NCBI GenBank assembly: GCA_026874595.1
Contig: CM049310.1
Span: forward strand, 52,158,558 to 52,222,557
Length of the DNA stretch: 64,000 nt
Source: Sipunculus nudus
Lineage: Eukaryota > Annelida > Sipuncula > Golfingiida > Sipunculidae
Direction of reading: 5' to 3'
Shown here: piece by piece, positions 1-11,814 of the stretch
How the letters are laid out: every line of letters begins with the position of its first letter
Position numbering within the stretch: position 1 is the first letter of the stretch
The notes under the pieces: model-generated
Seen by the model: only the letters and a program-made list of their open reading frames with translations
What the model was told of the DNA's origin: nothing
Databases searched by the model: none
Program-made: the position numbers and the translations under genes

Positions 1-770
1 GTTGAGGTAACTAACTACAATACTTTGGAAAATGTGAAACATGCAACCCTTCAGGCAAGGGAGTAAAATGGTAACCAAGCTGTCAAAAACTCCTAGCAAA
101 CCAATTGTTGAGTCCATTACTGTTCTCCCGAGGGAAAAAGTATGAGTCAAGTTTAAATCACAAGCATGAAAAGTAAATTATATTTTATCATGCTTTTAAT
201 AAATATATAAATTATAAATAATATATAATATATATAATTAGATGACATTAAAATGGTTAAAATTATCTATTTTTTGCATATAAATATTTAAATTGCCGGT
301 TTGTGGGATAAGGTTTATATGTTACAATCGAAAGATTAAATCTAAAGTTATCATCATCCCTTTCGATGGCGGCACGGATGGCACGACTGAAAAGCACTCG
401 AACTAGAGAACATTCGATCAGTGCAGACGGCCATGAATGCCACCTCTCAAGAAGAACCGAACGCCATCCATATGTTGGATGTAAGATGAGAGTTCAGATA
501 CCTTATATTTAAACAAACAATAAAAAAAACGAGAGAACAAACATTAGGAAAGAGTGACATGGATAAAGATTTAATCTCCGGATACAATATCATATTAAAA
601 ACAAGATTTCCGCTCCAAGTGGATGCGTTCTTTCATCTGACTGAAATTCCCTACCATCCCGAAAGTTTGGAGAATTATTAATTTTTTTTTTGCATTTAAA
701 TATTAAATAAACAAACATGGGTAAAATCATAACCTACTGGGCTGAGATAATATGTACATTAGCAGGAGCG
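1..770. other. AT-rich DNA, no gene seen
   Basis: The stretch at about 174-300 is almost pure A/T without forming a clean microsatellite. Short open frames near 717-950 have no coding signature. I see no promoter, RNA gene or transposon terminus before position 771. Confidence 0.6.
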
Positions 771-771
771 T

Positions 772-816
772 CAGGGGCGTATCCAGGGGATGCTGCATGG
801 TGCCATGCCCCCCTCC
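772..816 (+). mobile_element. solo hAT-like transposon end
   Basis: The segment opens with CAGGGGCGTATCCAGG. This resembles the CAGNGGCG-type end at 8647 and the left end of the bounded element at 47501. It is followed by a small hairpin (GCATGG, two bases, CCATGC) and a C-rich tract. CA-initiated G-rich termini are common in hAT-superfamily elements. I found no opposite end and no target-site duplication, so this is probably a truncated copy. Confidence 0.3.
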
Positions 817-3800
817 TCCATCCGACTTTACATGTAATACTGAGGGAAAACTTTCCAGACCTTAGAAAATTAAATTATGAAAGTAACTTTACACATATGG
901 ATATATCAGTCATGTTTACGTCTTTACTTTACACTTACATATGCAGGTAACATACTTTCATATAACATACTATCAGTGTTTTTTTTGGTCAACAAATAAT
1001 TATAATTCATTAAGTAAAACAACCCCTAACATTACAATACACTAAATCAATACAATTACACAGTATAACAACAGTATAACAGTATATCAATACAATTACA
1101 CAGTATAATAAATAAAGTATACAGTACCAGATTGAGTGTCCGATTCCTAGGCTTTTCTGGATACCATCACTGTCACAGCTTAACAGTAGCGGAAAAAATT
1201 GTTAAATAACTGTAGTGGTTAAAATATGTTTGTGACATAAGAGCGATGACCTAAGAGTAGATAAGTTATAAAATGAGCCGCGTGCTCACCTTTGTGTGGT
1301 GGTGTTTTTTTTAACAGAAAGTGTTAATTTACCAAAAGACCAAGAGAATAACGCGGTCAATAATGTTAACCCGTCTTTTAGGAAACCCCAGTACACTTGG
1401 GTTAAATGTTTTAAGTGTCCTAGGGGAACGGAGGCGGATCAGATGCTAATCGTTCAAATAACATATCACTGAAAGAATGTAGGACCATTAGTATGTACTC
1501 AAGGAAGACTTCCGTCGTCAAGAGCATTAAAAATAACACTTTGTGACGGGGTGATGTGCATATGCTTAACACTGTTAAATGGGTCGGAAAGGGCACGGTA
1601 TCGATCAGACAAAGTTCCGGCGGGCTAATGGTAAAATCTCAGGTGTGCAATAATAGGACACCTTTAGAGTGGAAAATGGGACACGAAAATGACGTACCTT
1701 CTTTGTTCTTAAACACTTCCGTTAAAGGTAAAAAATAGCGGCTTTTGGGTTACTAACGTCTGTTGTTACCGTTTCATTTCTGCCTCTTTGAGTATTTAAG
1801 TAGATCGATCAGTAGCTGAAGATCAGTAATTTGATGTAATGATACCTGGACATGCACAGTTGCTGAATTGGTACCAACGGAAGACGGACAGCCGAGAGGT
1901 ATGTGAAGGTAATTGGCCCCGTCGAGCAGCGAGTCACAGTCAATTACATTCATTTTGGTCCATAATGGAGGAATTAATCTAGTCTTTCCCTTGATCATCC
2001 CGCACGGGAGGGACAAAGACGCTCTTAGCACGATACAACAGCAATCTGGATCCCAAGGGATGTCTCTGGAGGTGAAATCGACAATGATCACATTTGTCTA
2101 GAGATGGAGGCATCCATCTCCCTTTTGGAATGTCTCTGATGGGAGAGAGGGGCGACGGACAATAAACTACTGAGACTAAGATTGTAATTTAGTGCTTTTA
2201 GCGCAGCTCTCAGTAGAGTCCCTCTGCAGCGAGTGTCCCCAGTTATTTACAAACCAATGTCTAAGAATGTTGCTCTTGCGGTTAAAAGCAACAGGTGCGA
2301 AAAATTCTGATTTGTTACGGAAGAAAGTTGACATCCTTATCTCCCAGCGCATGCAGACACCGTAAAATTAATAATTCAGATCCCGTAATCGATTTTTTTG
2401 TCAATTATCATTATTTGATATGAAATAAGAATGAAATATTATCGACAAATTGATACGTCCACACTGTTTTCAAAATTTTTAAAAGGGACCGACAATTTGC
2501 TAGAAAGAATATGCTCCCAAATGCCAACATATTCTGCTCAAGTTTCTCGATAAAGTAATTACTTTCGTTTCATTCAGCATATAATAATTAAGGAGTCTAT
2601 GTGTCTATTGTTTTAGTCTTCCTAAATGTTGAATATCGAGTTTCCTGAATTAATGTAATTAAACATCACGGCGAACATCTCAATAGGAATCCTGCATCAT
2701 CAGATGACAAAATAACAAAATGATACAATAACGCAGAGTGGCATTCGAAATCAGAAACTATAGGAACGGAGTTTCACTATGCCTATATTGGTCTGGCTCA
2801 GAGTAAGAAAAAACAAACGTCTGCTGAATCTGAAAATTAAATATTGTCTGAAAATAAGTTATATTAGTTTTGACTCGGGTTTAAAACTGAAATGCATGTT
2901 TTGATCCATAAATAAATCAAATATCTGTGGGTAACATAATATCGAAAGAGAAATGATATACTTCCTATAAGATACTTCACCTGGTCCAGGCTGTTTCATT
3001 TCGGAACATTTCTTTATTTTATTATTAAAAATATCATTATTAAAAAAATCATTTTATTGTAAAAAAATCATTATTGTTCAATTAGTGTTAAGCTGAATGT
3101 TTGTTCTCATAAACGTTAATGTAAAACTAAAACATAAAAATTCAACGTGAATAAACCGCAGGTGTACGTAACTATGGAAGTCAGAAAGATGTCGTAAAAC
3201 TCTAAGGGTGGCAGGTGCTTTGTTACAAGCAAGACAAGTGAAAACAAGAAGAAAGGCATAAGAAATCCAAAAACAGAATAGAATATTACAGTATAGGAAA
3301 ATCGGGAAATTCTTCTGAAAGATATAACAGGCTGCGCATTGTGAACATAGTTAAGGAAACGCAGTCAATAAAACCATATAACTCATACTCCCTGAGTTTG
3401 TAACAAGAAATCCTGGTTCTAAAGTTTGCTTCTCTTTGTGTTTTAATGATTTCCCTTTTACGCTATTTGAGTGTAATAATGTTTTACGAAAAATCAAGCT
3501 AGGATTTTCTATACTGTGTCATCTGGCATTAAGACACCAGAAACAAAAAGTATTTTATTTAGTGGAGTTGTCCAGAGGTGAATATGAGAATAAGTACGCC
3601 TAAATACTGGCGAATTCATATGTTGTTCTGAAACGTCTAACTGCGTTTGTCTGTGTTCGAACAAAGTAAATTTGACTTAAGTCGACTGAAAGCTATTGTC
3701 CTTCATCCTACATCAGTCTTTTTTCTTCCATCCGTTTGCCAAAATTTTAATCATCAGGATATTTTGACTTAATATCCATAGGGTCCTTGATAGAAAATAA

Positions 3801-4349
3801 CAGGGTTATAGATTACAGTGATTCATACTCTGATGGCAAATATATGTTTTAGAGCTACCCGAAAGTAAGAAAAGTCTTATTATTAAGGTTGCTGAACAAA
3901 TAATTCCATCTTAAAGTTGAAATGAAATGCCTCATTCCAACTTTTAAAAGTGTCAAAATGCAGCATTTAGATAAATCAGAACAAACATAAATATGACCGT
4001 TGCTAAATTACACTACGGCTTGTTCATATTCAGTAAATTGTTATAAATAAATCTTTAATATCTCAATAACCCTTAACATGCCTGTTGATCTTAGGTACTT
4101 CTGTGGGTCAATTGAAAATTTAGTCCATGATCTATATTTAAAATCAATATCTAAGTCGTTTTGGAATTAGATAAAATGATTCTCATTGTCAATGCTAGCA
4201 TAAGTATATTTATACAAGTATATGTACATCGCAGAATTCCGTTCCGGACTACTTGAAAGGGCAATATTATACGCTTCCTCTCATTTTATATCCTGGTGTT
4301 AACCAGGACCGGTAACTACTGCACCTGTGACTAATAGTCTACATTTCTG
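817..4349. other. 3.5 kb without a recognisable gene
   Basis: The only notable frames are an antisense pair: a 105-codon minus-strand frame at 1774-2091 and a 62-codon plus-strand frame at 1913-2101. Each is the shadow of the other and neither shows a motif. The local sequence there is less AT-rich than its surroundings. Elsewhere I see AT-rich non-repetitive DNA, with no microsatellite of note. Confidence 0.5.
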
Positions 4350-4570
4350 TGCATACCACCGAACAACCCCCGTAAGGCGCATTCATTTGTAGGTGAAGCA
4401 CGCCTTTTTTGGCACGACCTTCCCCTTAAGCCTGCATTCAGGACGCTCACCCAAGGTGGGCGCCGCTGGGTTTTTGCCATCCGTGATATATCTCACTGAA
4501 TCACCTGAGATTTGAACTCACGATCTCCCGGTATTAAGTTCTGTGCTCTCCCCCTGAGCCACAGAAACCG
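4350..4570 (-). mobile_element. tRNA-derived SINE, copy 1
   Basis: Read on the minus strand, the element opens with a tRNA-like head. The A box (complement of 4543-4561) reads TGGCTCAGGGGGAGAGCAC, a near-perfect Pol III A box. The B box (complement of 4509-4517) reads GTTCAAATC and fits GWTCRANNC exactly. The body continues with a CACCTTGGGTGAGCG block and ends near a GCGCCTTACGGGGG block. Both blocks recur in the copies at 51556-51842 and 62838-63100, so this is a dispersed SINE family and not a functional tRNA gene. Transcription would rely on the internal Pol III promoter and mobilisation on a partner LINE. The 3' boundary is approximate and I did not find a target-site duplication. Confidence 0.75.
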
Positions 4571-5789
4571 TAAAGTGATGTCATACGATATTGAAAGGCG
4601 ATGTTTCCGCTGCATTTATTTTTGTAATATGTTTCCCTAATTATTTTGTACTCTCATCTTAAGCCGCTGGTGGAAATTATTCCCTCCAATGAGGAAAGAC
4701 ACAATTTGGAGAGGCAAATGCGATTTTATTTCAAGAATGCTATATATATGCTGATGTTAAAGAAGTATTTCAATCTGAAGGGAGGATCGTGACTGAGTGT
4801 CCCTTGAGTCTGTTCAACTTGTTTTATTGAACACTCTGTTCTCTGGGCAAACCCATGCAGCCTCAGGCCTCGTTCTATATTTCATATTTTTTTGTCATTT
4901 ATTTCACAAGACTGGTTACTTGTAAAATATACCGTGCAGTTATCACTCAGTTTTGTGGTATCATATTAAAACCGACTAAGGTTAAAATAACGAATACAAC
5001 GTAGGATTCACAAAAGTGCCGTTGATAGTATGATTAAGGATATAGTGTGAAAATATAAATGCAGAAGTACAAAACCTTAGTTTTGTGGAGTAAGAAACAC
5101 ATTCGTGTTTATTTGGTTTAAAACTCCCTCAGACATGTTTTTGCTCTGAATATTGGCATTAATAACAAACGAGTCTTGGAGCAAATGTCTCCGCAGTAAA
5201 ATATCTATAAAAAATACACGAACTTCCTATGTTTTTTTAGCACTGATAAGAAATATGTTAGAATCTGTCTCCGGTGTAGAAACAAATTACACTCTGTGAT
5301 GTGGATGTGTACAAGACACTGTTCCTTCCCAGCAAAGGGTTTATCTGTATTAAAGCGATTTTTTATCAAAAGCAACTTTATCCCTGTATATTAAGGCTGC
5401 AGGAGAAAAAAAACTTAATCTCGGTGTATATATAGATACTGCACTAAGAACCCTTATACACTGAAGGAACATATAAAAATGTTTCTCTGTTTATTTATCA
5501 GAAAAAAAGATGTCTTTCATAAATATATGCTACAAAAATATGAGGATTTGGGTGTGGTTAAAAGCGATATCGCGGTCAAAACTTAGCCGATACATGTCGC
5601 AAATTTTCTCCCAATTTTCTATCATGGAAGCTGCCCTCTGGGTACCTTGGTGTAACAGCCCCGCGCCCTTATCCAACCTTGATGTGATTGTTTTTTCCGA
5701 GTCTTTAAATCTCTAAAGCGCACATGGGGTCTGCAATTTTGCGCACGCCATTCCCGGATGTCACGAGCCGCATGTCGAACTAAAGTATA
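4571..5789. other. AT-rich DNA, no gene seen
   Basis: No repeat family or coding frame longer than about 70 codons is visible. Composition shifts sharply to GC-rich near 5790, where the next repeat island starts. Confidence 0.55.
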
Positions 5790-7020
5790 AGTCCCATACA
5801 GGACCCGGCAGAGCTACGGCAGTGCCACGGATAGGTCCGGGGTGATCCGGGGTGTAAGCCGTAGCGCTGCCGGGATAGCCCGGGACGGTCCGGATGGGCG
5901 AGCAGGCAGTTTTTTTATGTAAAAAACTGCCGGGGCGTTTCGTGGTGATCCGGGGTGGAATGTTATCCGTAGTGATCCGGGGCTCATCCGTAGCTCTGAA
6001 AGGGGCTATGCCGTGGGTATCCGTGCCACTGCCGTGGAAGTCCGGGGCACTGCCGTGACAGTCCTTGGAGGTCCGGGACGTTGAAAACCACCCGAACTAC
6101 CCCAGCAGAGCGTCGGACTAAAGCCCCTTTCACACATTCATGGATAGCATCACGGATCATCCCGGATCATCGTTCCGGGATCATCCGTGTAAACTCCATT
6201 ATCACCGTGTAAACTCTGGGCATCACCGTGTTAACACCGTGTGGCATCCATAGTGATCCTTGGCGCACCGGCATGTTCGGAGAAAAAATTAAACCTGCAC
6301 AATTTTTTGTCCCGGAGTACACGGATGAAAAATCATCCGTATCACTCCTTGTAGGCACCGTGCACCTCCGTGTAGCCACCGTATACATCCGGGAGTCACC
6401 GTGTAGCCACCGGGAGTTCCGTATTGAGACCGGCACTTTCCGGGTGCAAGTTTAAGTTTTTTTCTCCGATCATGCTGGTGCACCAAGGATCATTACGGAT
6501 GCAACACGGTGTTAACACAGTGATGCCAGATGTTTACACGGCGGTGCCGTAGATAACATGGATGATTCAAGAACGATGCTCCGGGATTATCCGTGTTGCT
6601 ATCCGTGAAATTTGTGAAAGCCCGATTTACGAAATCGCGCTGCTGTCCCCGGAACACCACGGATTAAGGTCCGGGGTGATCCCTGTTGCTATCCGTGAAT
6701 GTGTGAAAGGGGCTTAACACGGCAGAGCTAGGCCTCTATCCGGGGCTCTGCCGGGACGGTCCGGGGCTATACCGGGACAGTCCGGGATGCTGCCGTGGTG
6801 GTCCGGGGCTATCCGTGGCTCTGCCGGGGTTATTTCCAGTGCAACCGGAGTGCTACCGGGAATATTTCTTGGCGCTACCGCTACCTGGGGCTCTACCGTA
6901 TTGCTGCTGTGTGAAATGGCGATTTCTGCCTAAAAACACCCCGCATCACCACGGACCGGGGTACCATCCGGGGTGATCCGTGGTAATCCTTGCCTATCTG
7001 TAGTACTGCCTGCTAAGGGG
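5790..7020. repeat. GC-rich degenerate repeat island
   Basis: In an otherwise AT-rich window this block is saturated with variants of the words TCCGGGGTGATCCGGGG, GGCTCTGCCGGGACGG and ATCCGTGG. They occur mainly in direct orientation, for example 5830-6080 and 6720-6990. The block surrounds a well-formed inverted-repeat element at 6122-6714. Its right side near 6900-6985 repeats, in diverged form, the order of words found at the right end of that inner element (GTGAAA, CGATTT, ACACC, CACGGA, CCGGGGTGATCC). The outer block may therefore be an older relative into which a younger copy inserted, or an expanded array from the same family. No coding capacity is supported. Confidence 0.65.
6122..6714. 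mobile_element. fold-back MITE, Harbinger-like target site
   Basis: The two ends are inverted copies: AGCCCCTTTCACACATTCA on the left and its complement on the right. Each is flanked by TAA (6119-6121 and 6715-6717), matching the 3-bp TWA target duplication typical of PIF/Harbinger elements. The inversion extends far inward: about 6122-6300 pairs with about 6430-6640, leaving a loop near 6300-6430. The right side carries a second, partial terminal motif near 6600-6715, so one end looks duplicated. Overlapping open frames on both strands (6167-6486) are products of this symmetry and not genes. Superfamily assignment rests on the 3-bp duplication alone. Confidence 0.65.
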
Positions 7021-7672
7021 TACTGTAGCTTTACAGGTATACCGCTAGTCAACATGAAATTAACAACTATTGTATGACTGTGTCCATTTTGTTGCACATC
7101 CAGTGTTCGTGGTATTCGAAATAGTGTTGAATTTATAACTCAATCGAGGGAGTCTGCGTGCAGTTACTTCGATATTTTGCTTCATGAGTAGCACAGACTT
7201 CTCAAAGTCTTGAAGATATGTGTAATACGTGTGGCAAAATTTCTACTTTTCTGTTGTATGCTAAGCTCCCGAGGCATGGGAAATCTTGCGCTTCTAAAGA
7301 AGCAACTGATTTTCACGCTGCCAGCTTTGACTGTTTATGATATATTTAGACACCAGATGGCGTATCGTTGTCCGCTGAAAAAACGTGCGTATGATGTGAC
7401 AAGCAGCCAACCAGATGCCAATAAACAAACACTCGACAGGCATTCTGGCTCCGCCCATAGCTGCGCTTCAAGCGCCGCTTGATGAGGGTTAACGGCCGAA
7501 TTTTAATTGCTCCCTCTGTATTCTCGCATCATCGACCGATTCGATTATGACATTATGACTGTGTCAGCGTTGCCATGTATCTGTTGTCTGTAGAACTGAA
7601 ACCAGCCAGCGAGGAGTGCACGCAGCCTTTGTTGCTACGTTTGGTTTGAATTACAGCTCACCGGCCGGGGAT
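7021..7672. other. spacer with one CTCF-like motif
   Basis: An open frame at 7210-7482 begins at TTG and has no recognisable motif, so I do not call it. At about 7351 the sequence CACCAGATGGCG resembles the animal CTCF core; the same word recurs near 17530. Nothing else is seen. Confidence 0.4.
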
Positions 7673-8107
7673 GTTACGACCCATAATGTAATAACTGGCC
7701 CATAATGTAATAACGGCCCATATTGTAATAAAAACGACCCATAATGTAATAATAGTCCATAATGTTATAAAAAACGGCCCATATTGTAAAAAACTTTACC
7801 CTGCCCATATTGTAATAAAATCGCAAGTGAGTAAAACGGCCCATTTTGTAACAAAATCGAAGGTGGGTAAAACGGCCAATAATTTTATAAATCAAAGTTC
7901 ATGCAAATTAACTTAGACAATTCAAATATTGACTTCTCGTGACACGAATGTGTAAGTGAACATACAAGTATGAAAAACCACTGGATTACATAATGACTAT
8001 TTGTTTAAAACGGTGACCAAGCTTATATGAGCGAAATATGGCCATGATTCATGATTATCCTTTTGTTGAATCAGTGTTTAAATAGGGTGATAAAGTATTC
8101 AAACAAG

Positions 8108-8110
8108 ATA

Positions 8111-8184
<74 letters not shown>
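8108..8184. repeat. (TA)n microsatellite
   Basis: A near-pure TA dinucleotide run lies inside the 7673-9327 element, with one break near 8136. The plus-strand open frame across it encodes only alternating I and Y and is not a gene. Confidence 0.95.
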
Positions 8185-8189
<5 letters not shown>

Positions 8190-8597
8190 GTATATCGCCA
8201 AAATGTAAATATTTTGTCAATTTTAACAGATAAATTATACAAAACTCTCATTATCGATACATTTTAACGTATTTTAATTCTTTTTAAAATATAAATGAAA
8301 GTTTAAATTTCAGTGCGTTTTGCTCAATGTATCATAGAGAATATTTTATATGATCTCTCGAAACCTCCCGAGATTTGGAAATTATAAATGGAGGTACTGC
8401 TGCAATTTTTTGGTGCCTATATATGTATTGGTTAAGATGTCTTAGGTTAACATGTATAACACGTCGCATAGATTAAGAGCTTTCAACGCACGTATTCGAA
8501 GTTAAAACCTGGATGCGTCATTCGTGCGATTCAGGAGTTTACAATTTAATTTTTAAAAATAATTAGCCCAAACAACAAAACAACAATTTGAAAATAC

Positions 8598-8646
8598 CGG
8601 TTTCTGTGTTCTAGAGGTAGAGCATAGGGCGCAGAGCGGGGAGATT
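8598..8646 (+). mobile_element. truncated SINE head, copy 2
   Basis: The sequence reads as the 5' part of the same tRNA-derived SINE seen at 4350 and 51556: CGGTTTCTGTG, then TCTAGAGGTAGAGCA as the A-box region, then GCGGGGAGAT. It stops exactly where a CAGGGGCG-type transposon end begins at 8647. This suggests the SINE was interrupted by that insertion. Confidence 0.5.
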
Positions 8647-8735
8647 CAGGGGCGTAACCAGGTTTGAGGGAGGGCAGGGGGCCATGATTAGTGGCGGATC
8701 TAGAAATTCGAAAGTTGTAGGGGGGCGCTAATATG
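8647..8735 (+). mobile_element. two adjacent hAT-like end motifs
   Basis: CAGGGGCGTAACCAGG begins at 8647. A second related motif, TTAGTGGCGGATCTAG, begins at 8688, followed by G-rich sequence. Both fit the CAGNGGCG class of DNA-transposon ends seen at 772 and 47501. No opposite terminus was found, so these are likely truncated or nested fragments. Confidence 0.35.
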
Positions 8736-8759
8736 CATACATGGGTACTATGAAAACTG

Positions 8760-8788
8760 TTATATATACGTGTAAAATATATATGTAT

Positions 8789-8821
<33 letters not shown>

Positions 8822-8885
8822 TTATTATTAAAATAACAATGATAATAATAATTATTATTATTATATTATTATTATTATTATATGT
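8760..8885. repeat. AT-rich and (ATT)n low-complexity tract
   Basis: TATA-type repeats at about 8760-8822 run into ATT/ATA trinucleotide repeats at about 8820-8885, inside the larger inverted-repeat element. Confidence 0.85.
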
Positions 8886-9327
8886 TATAATTTTGTGTAT
8901 GAAAATATGATTTTTTTATTCAATTGTGAACCATGGTTTCATTAAGGTTAGTAACAGGTTCATGGAGAGGGTATTGGAGGGGCAGGATATTATGTAAATG
9001 ACACTAAGCGTGTGCCCTGTCATTCTTGAGCTCAAACATATGTTATTACAATATAAATATGTTATTACAATATGGGTCGTTTTTCCCACTTCCCGTTTTA
9101 TTACAATATGGGTACGGTTTTGTTATTACAATATGGGTCGTTTTTATTACAATATGGGCCGTTATTACAATATGGGCCGTTTTTTATTACATTATGGGCC
9201 GTTATTACAGTATGGGCCAGTTTTATTACAATATGGGCAGGGTATGATTATTACAGTATGGGTCGTTTTTATTACAATATCGGCCGTTATTACATTATGG
9301 GCCGGTTATTACATTATGGGTTGTAAC

Positions 9328-11814
9328 AGCATCCTATGTGCCCAAGGCCCTAAGCAAACCACGTCTGGGGCAATTCTCTTTGAGCCTGTGGCCTGTTCAG
9401 ACCCTTACCGGGGCGATGAGCTGTCACTCAAAACGATATGAACATGTATTACCCATTTGGCCGTGTCTTCCAGCACGAGGTCTCAACTGATTTGACAAAA
9501 ATACAGTGCTCCCCTCTGGTGTAGCAATTCAGGATACGAGGTCATATCAAACAGCGCTTACGATATAGGGAGTTGGCCTATAGTTAAAGCGCTGTGTAAA
9601 GAGCGTATTGTATGCCCGTATTGAATAAAACCTTTTGTAAACGATATATGTCAGCAATGTTTATTATTCCCGTTGCCTGAATGGGCAGAAGTTTTGTGAT
9701 AAAAGAGAGTTTTATAGAAATGGAGCGGGTATGATCAGACCATCCATGTTCATTTCTTGTCAACAAATTTGTAAGTTTTACGCAACAGCAAATCCTTTAG
9801 TCGCCGTCCCCGAATCTCTCGCAACGGGATCATATTTCAAACAAGCTTGAATGATAGCTCTCCTGGTTTTTCTCTCGGCATAATGATCCCAGGTCGCTCA
9901 TGGATTAATAAAATTGATTATCAGAATACATGGGGGCTTCATTGACAGAACCGTCAGAACAAAGAACCTGCTTCAACTGACACAAACAAGACGGCTTATA
10001 AAAATGTTATTATAGCGGTGTTAACACATGAAGCCACCCTTATTTCAGTATAACCCCTACCCCTCCAGTAATTTGAAATCAATTTCATTCAACCCCCCCC
10101 CCCCCCGGTAGCCTGAGTCTTAGTTCAAATAACCCCTTCCCTCTGTGATTAATTAAATGATAAACGCTTACGCTTTCAACTCTTAACTCATGATATATAT
10201 ATCAATTCATCATGATACGTGAATGATACTTAACTTAAAGGCTGGAAGTAAAATATGAAAATTGAATTGGTGCATTATGTTAATAATTTTATTTATATTG
10301 GCACACACACACTTCATGAAAGCGCATGGCATACCCTAAGATTAGATATACAAATATTCACACTAACTTGAGATATCACGTAGAAAGCAATTGTAATAAT
10401 TTGAGGTAAATAAACATAGGATACAACTTTTTTGAAGAAGTAATCTGAAATTGTAGGAGACATTCGGAAATATGTTTAAAGTTACCCCCATTTGGATAAT
10501 CTTAAGTCGATTTAAAATTATACCACTCCCCCCCCCCCCCTCCTCCCTGACCGTAATCTAAAACGGTGTTTATCTGGAATTGCTACACCGTACCACACTG
10601 AATGTTGTTCCAGTTGTTAGTAGGACAAAGCTAACTTCACTAATTTATTCAGGGTTGGTCATATATTTAAATCCCACCGAATGCAACCGAAAACTGGAAC
10701 AGCACGACATTTCAACGTTTTTTTTTCCAATTAAAAACGGCATAAGCTTTCCGATGAAATGCGTATCTAAGTGAACCTGACAATGGCTGCAAGACATTCG
10801 TGGTTAATAAAGATTTAAATGATTAATCACTGGCAAATTGGAATCATGTTTAAAACGACTTTGATCTCATTTGGACGACAAAGAAGGCACTTATCAGTTC
10901 AATTAGAATACTTTCCGATTCGGTTTCCATGGTAATAAGGACGCAGCTGTAATAATGAGTAACTAATTAATACTTCTGATAGAAATAGTTAGAATAAAAA
11001 AAGTTTGAAGAATGTCTAGAAAAGTGAAGTGTCAAATTTATTGATTTAATCCCCATGTGACGTCAAGCAATGTCGCTATATATATAGTTCAAATTACCTT
11101 TAAGAAATCATTAATCACGAAATATTTTATTTTTTTCTTCCTTGTTTCTTTTTCTTCCGCCAGAAAAATATGACATTCGCATTCTCGGCTCAGGTGACTG
11201 AAAGGCTTTGCCAATTATCTGTCACACGGTTTCCAGGTGCACATGCAATAAACTTATCGTATTTTTCGGAAGACTTTGCTGTTAGTAGTTTTATTTTAGC
11301 ATAACAGCTAGGGTACAGAGTGACAAACCAGACGGGAAACAAAAATTGTTCTTATTTGACAATACACATTTTGACTGACAGGTCGTGACTAATAAACTCA
11401 CAAGCTGATCCATTTTTTTATTAGAGTATTGTTAAACTGGGCTCAGCTTTTTTTAGAATATGGTTTTGGAATCACTGTTCAATCGATTGGCAAAACGATC
11501 ATGTACAAGAGGAAGTCCATCAAAAATAATGACACAGAAACTGTGTGCTGATTAAATATATCCTAATGAAGTCAAGCGTAATTAATTAACTTGACTCATA
11601 AACTAATGACCAAGAAAGACTTCGCGAGAATCATTACCATCATTTCCAGTTGTTTTACATTTAACATTCCATTCCTCATTAATTTACCTCTGATGTCAAG
11701 GTGCAAGTATGACATCTGACCGAATTAAGTTATATACCGTCCTTTTGTTTTAATGATTTGTCTTGGGGCATGTAATGGTGTGGTCCCACTGCCCAACTTT
11801 TCTCTACCGACATG
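9328..11814. other. 2.5 kb AT-rich DNA with poly-C tracts
   Basis: The block contains a C homopolymer at 10093-10106 and another near 10529-10540, each in a short C-rich segment. No coding frame, RNA gene or transposon end is supported. Confidence 0.55.

Larger units (their letters stand above)
7673..9327. mobile_element. 1.65-kb inverted-repeat element with array-like arms
   Basis: The left arm (7673-7890) starts GTTACGACCCATAATGTAAT. The right arm (9036-9327) ends with its near-complement. Each arm is a tandem array of a roughly 18-22 bp word, ACCCATAWTGTAATAAC with spacer variants. Left and right arrays match unit by unit for about the first 70 bp and then diverge in spacer order. The centre holds a (TA)n run (8108-8184), (ATT)n tracts near 8820-8880, a truncated SINE head (8598-8646) and hAT-like end motifs (8647 and 8688). 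No transposase is visible, so the element is non-autonomous or its core has been replaced. I could not define a convincing target-site duplication. Open frames in both arms simply translate the repeat. Confidence 0.7.

Noticed and set aside
1774-2101. Opposed 105- and 62-codon frames
   Set aside because: Each is the antisense of the other, without motif, splice borders or repeat support to choose between them.
4500-4570. Functional tRNA gene on the minus strand
   Set aside because: A and B boxes are good but I could not form an acceptor stem, and the SINE body continues past the tRNA-like head. The same applies to the heads at 51.8 and 62.8 kb.
6167-6486. Overlapping frames on both strands encoding protein-like peptides
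   Set aside because: They come from the palindromic fold-back element, and symmetry produces matching frames on both strands.
8051-8233. Open frames crossing (TA)n runs here and at 23.8-24.2, 26.1-26.4, 30.8-31.0 and 50.2-50.4 kb
   Set aside because: They translate TA repeats into alternating I and Y. They exist because the repeat lacks stops in those frames.
9036-9327. CRISPR-like regularly spaced repeats
   Set aside because: The units are degenerate, spacers are very short and repetitive, arrays occur in inverted pairs, no cas-like genes exist and the genome is eukaryotic in character.
8998-9441. Three overlapping plus-strand frames rich in YYNMGRF-like peptides, and the minus-strand mirror at 7674-7895
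   Set aside because: They are translations of the 20-bp transposon-arm repeat in different phases.
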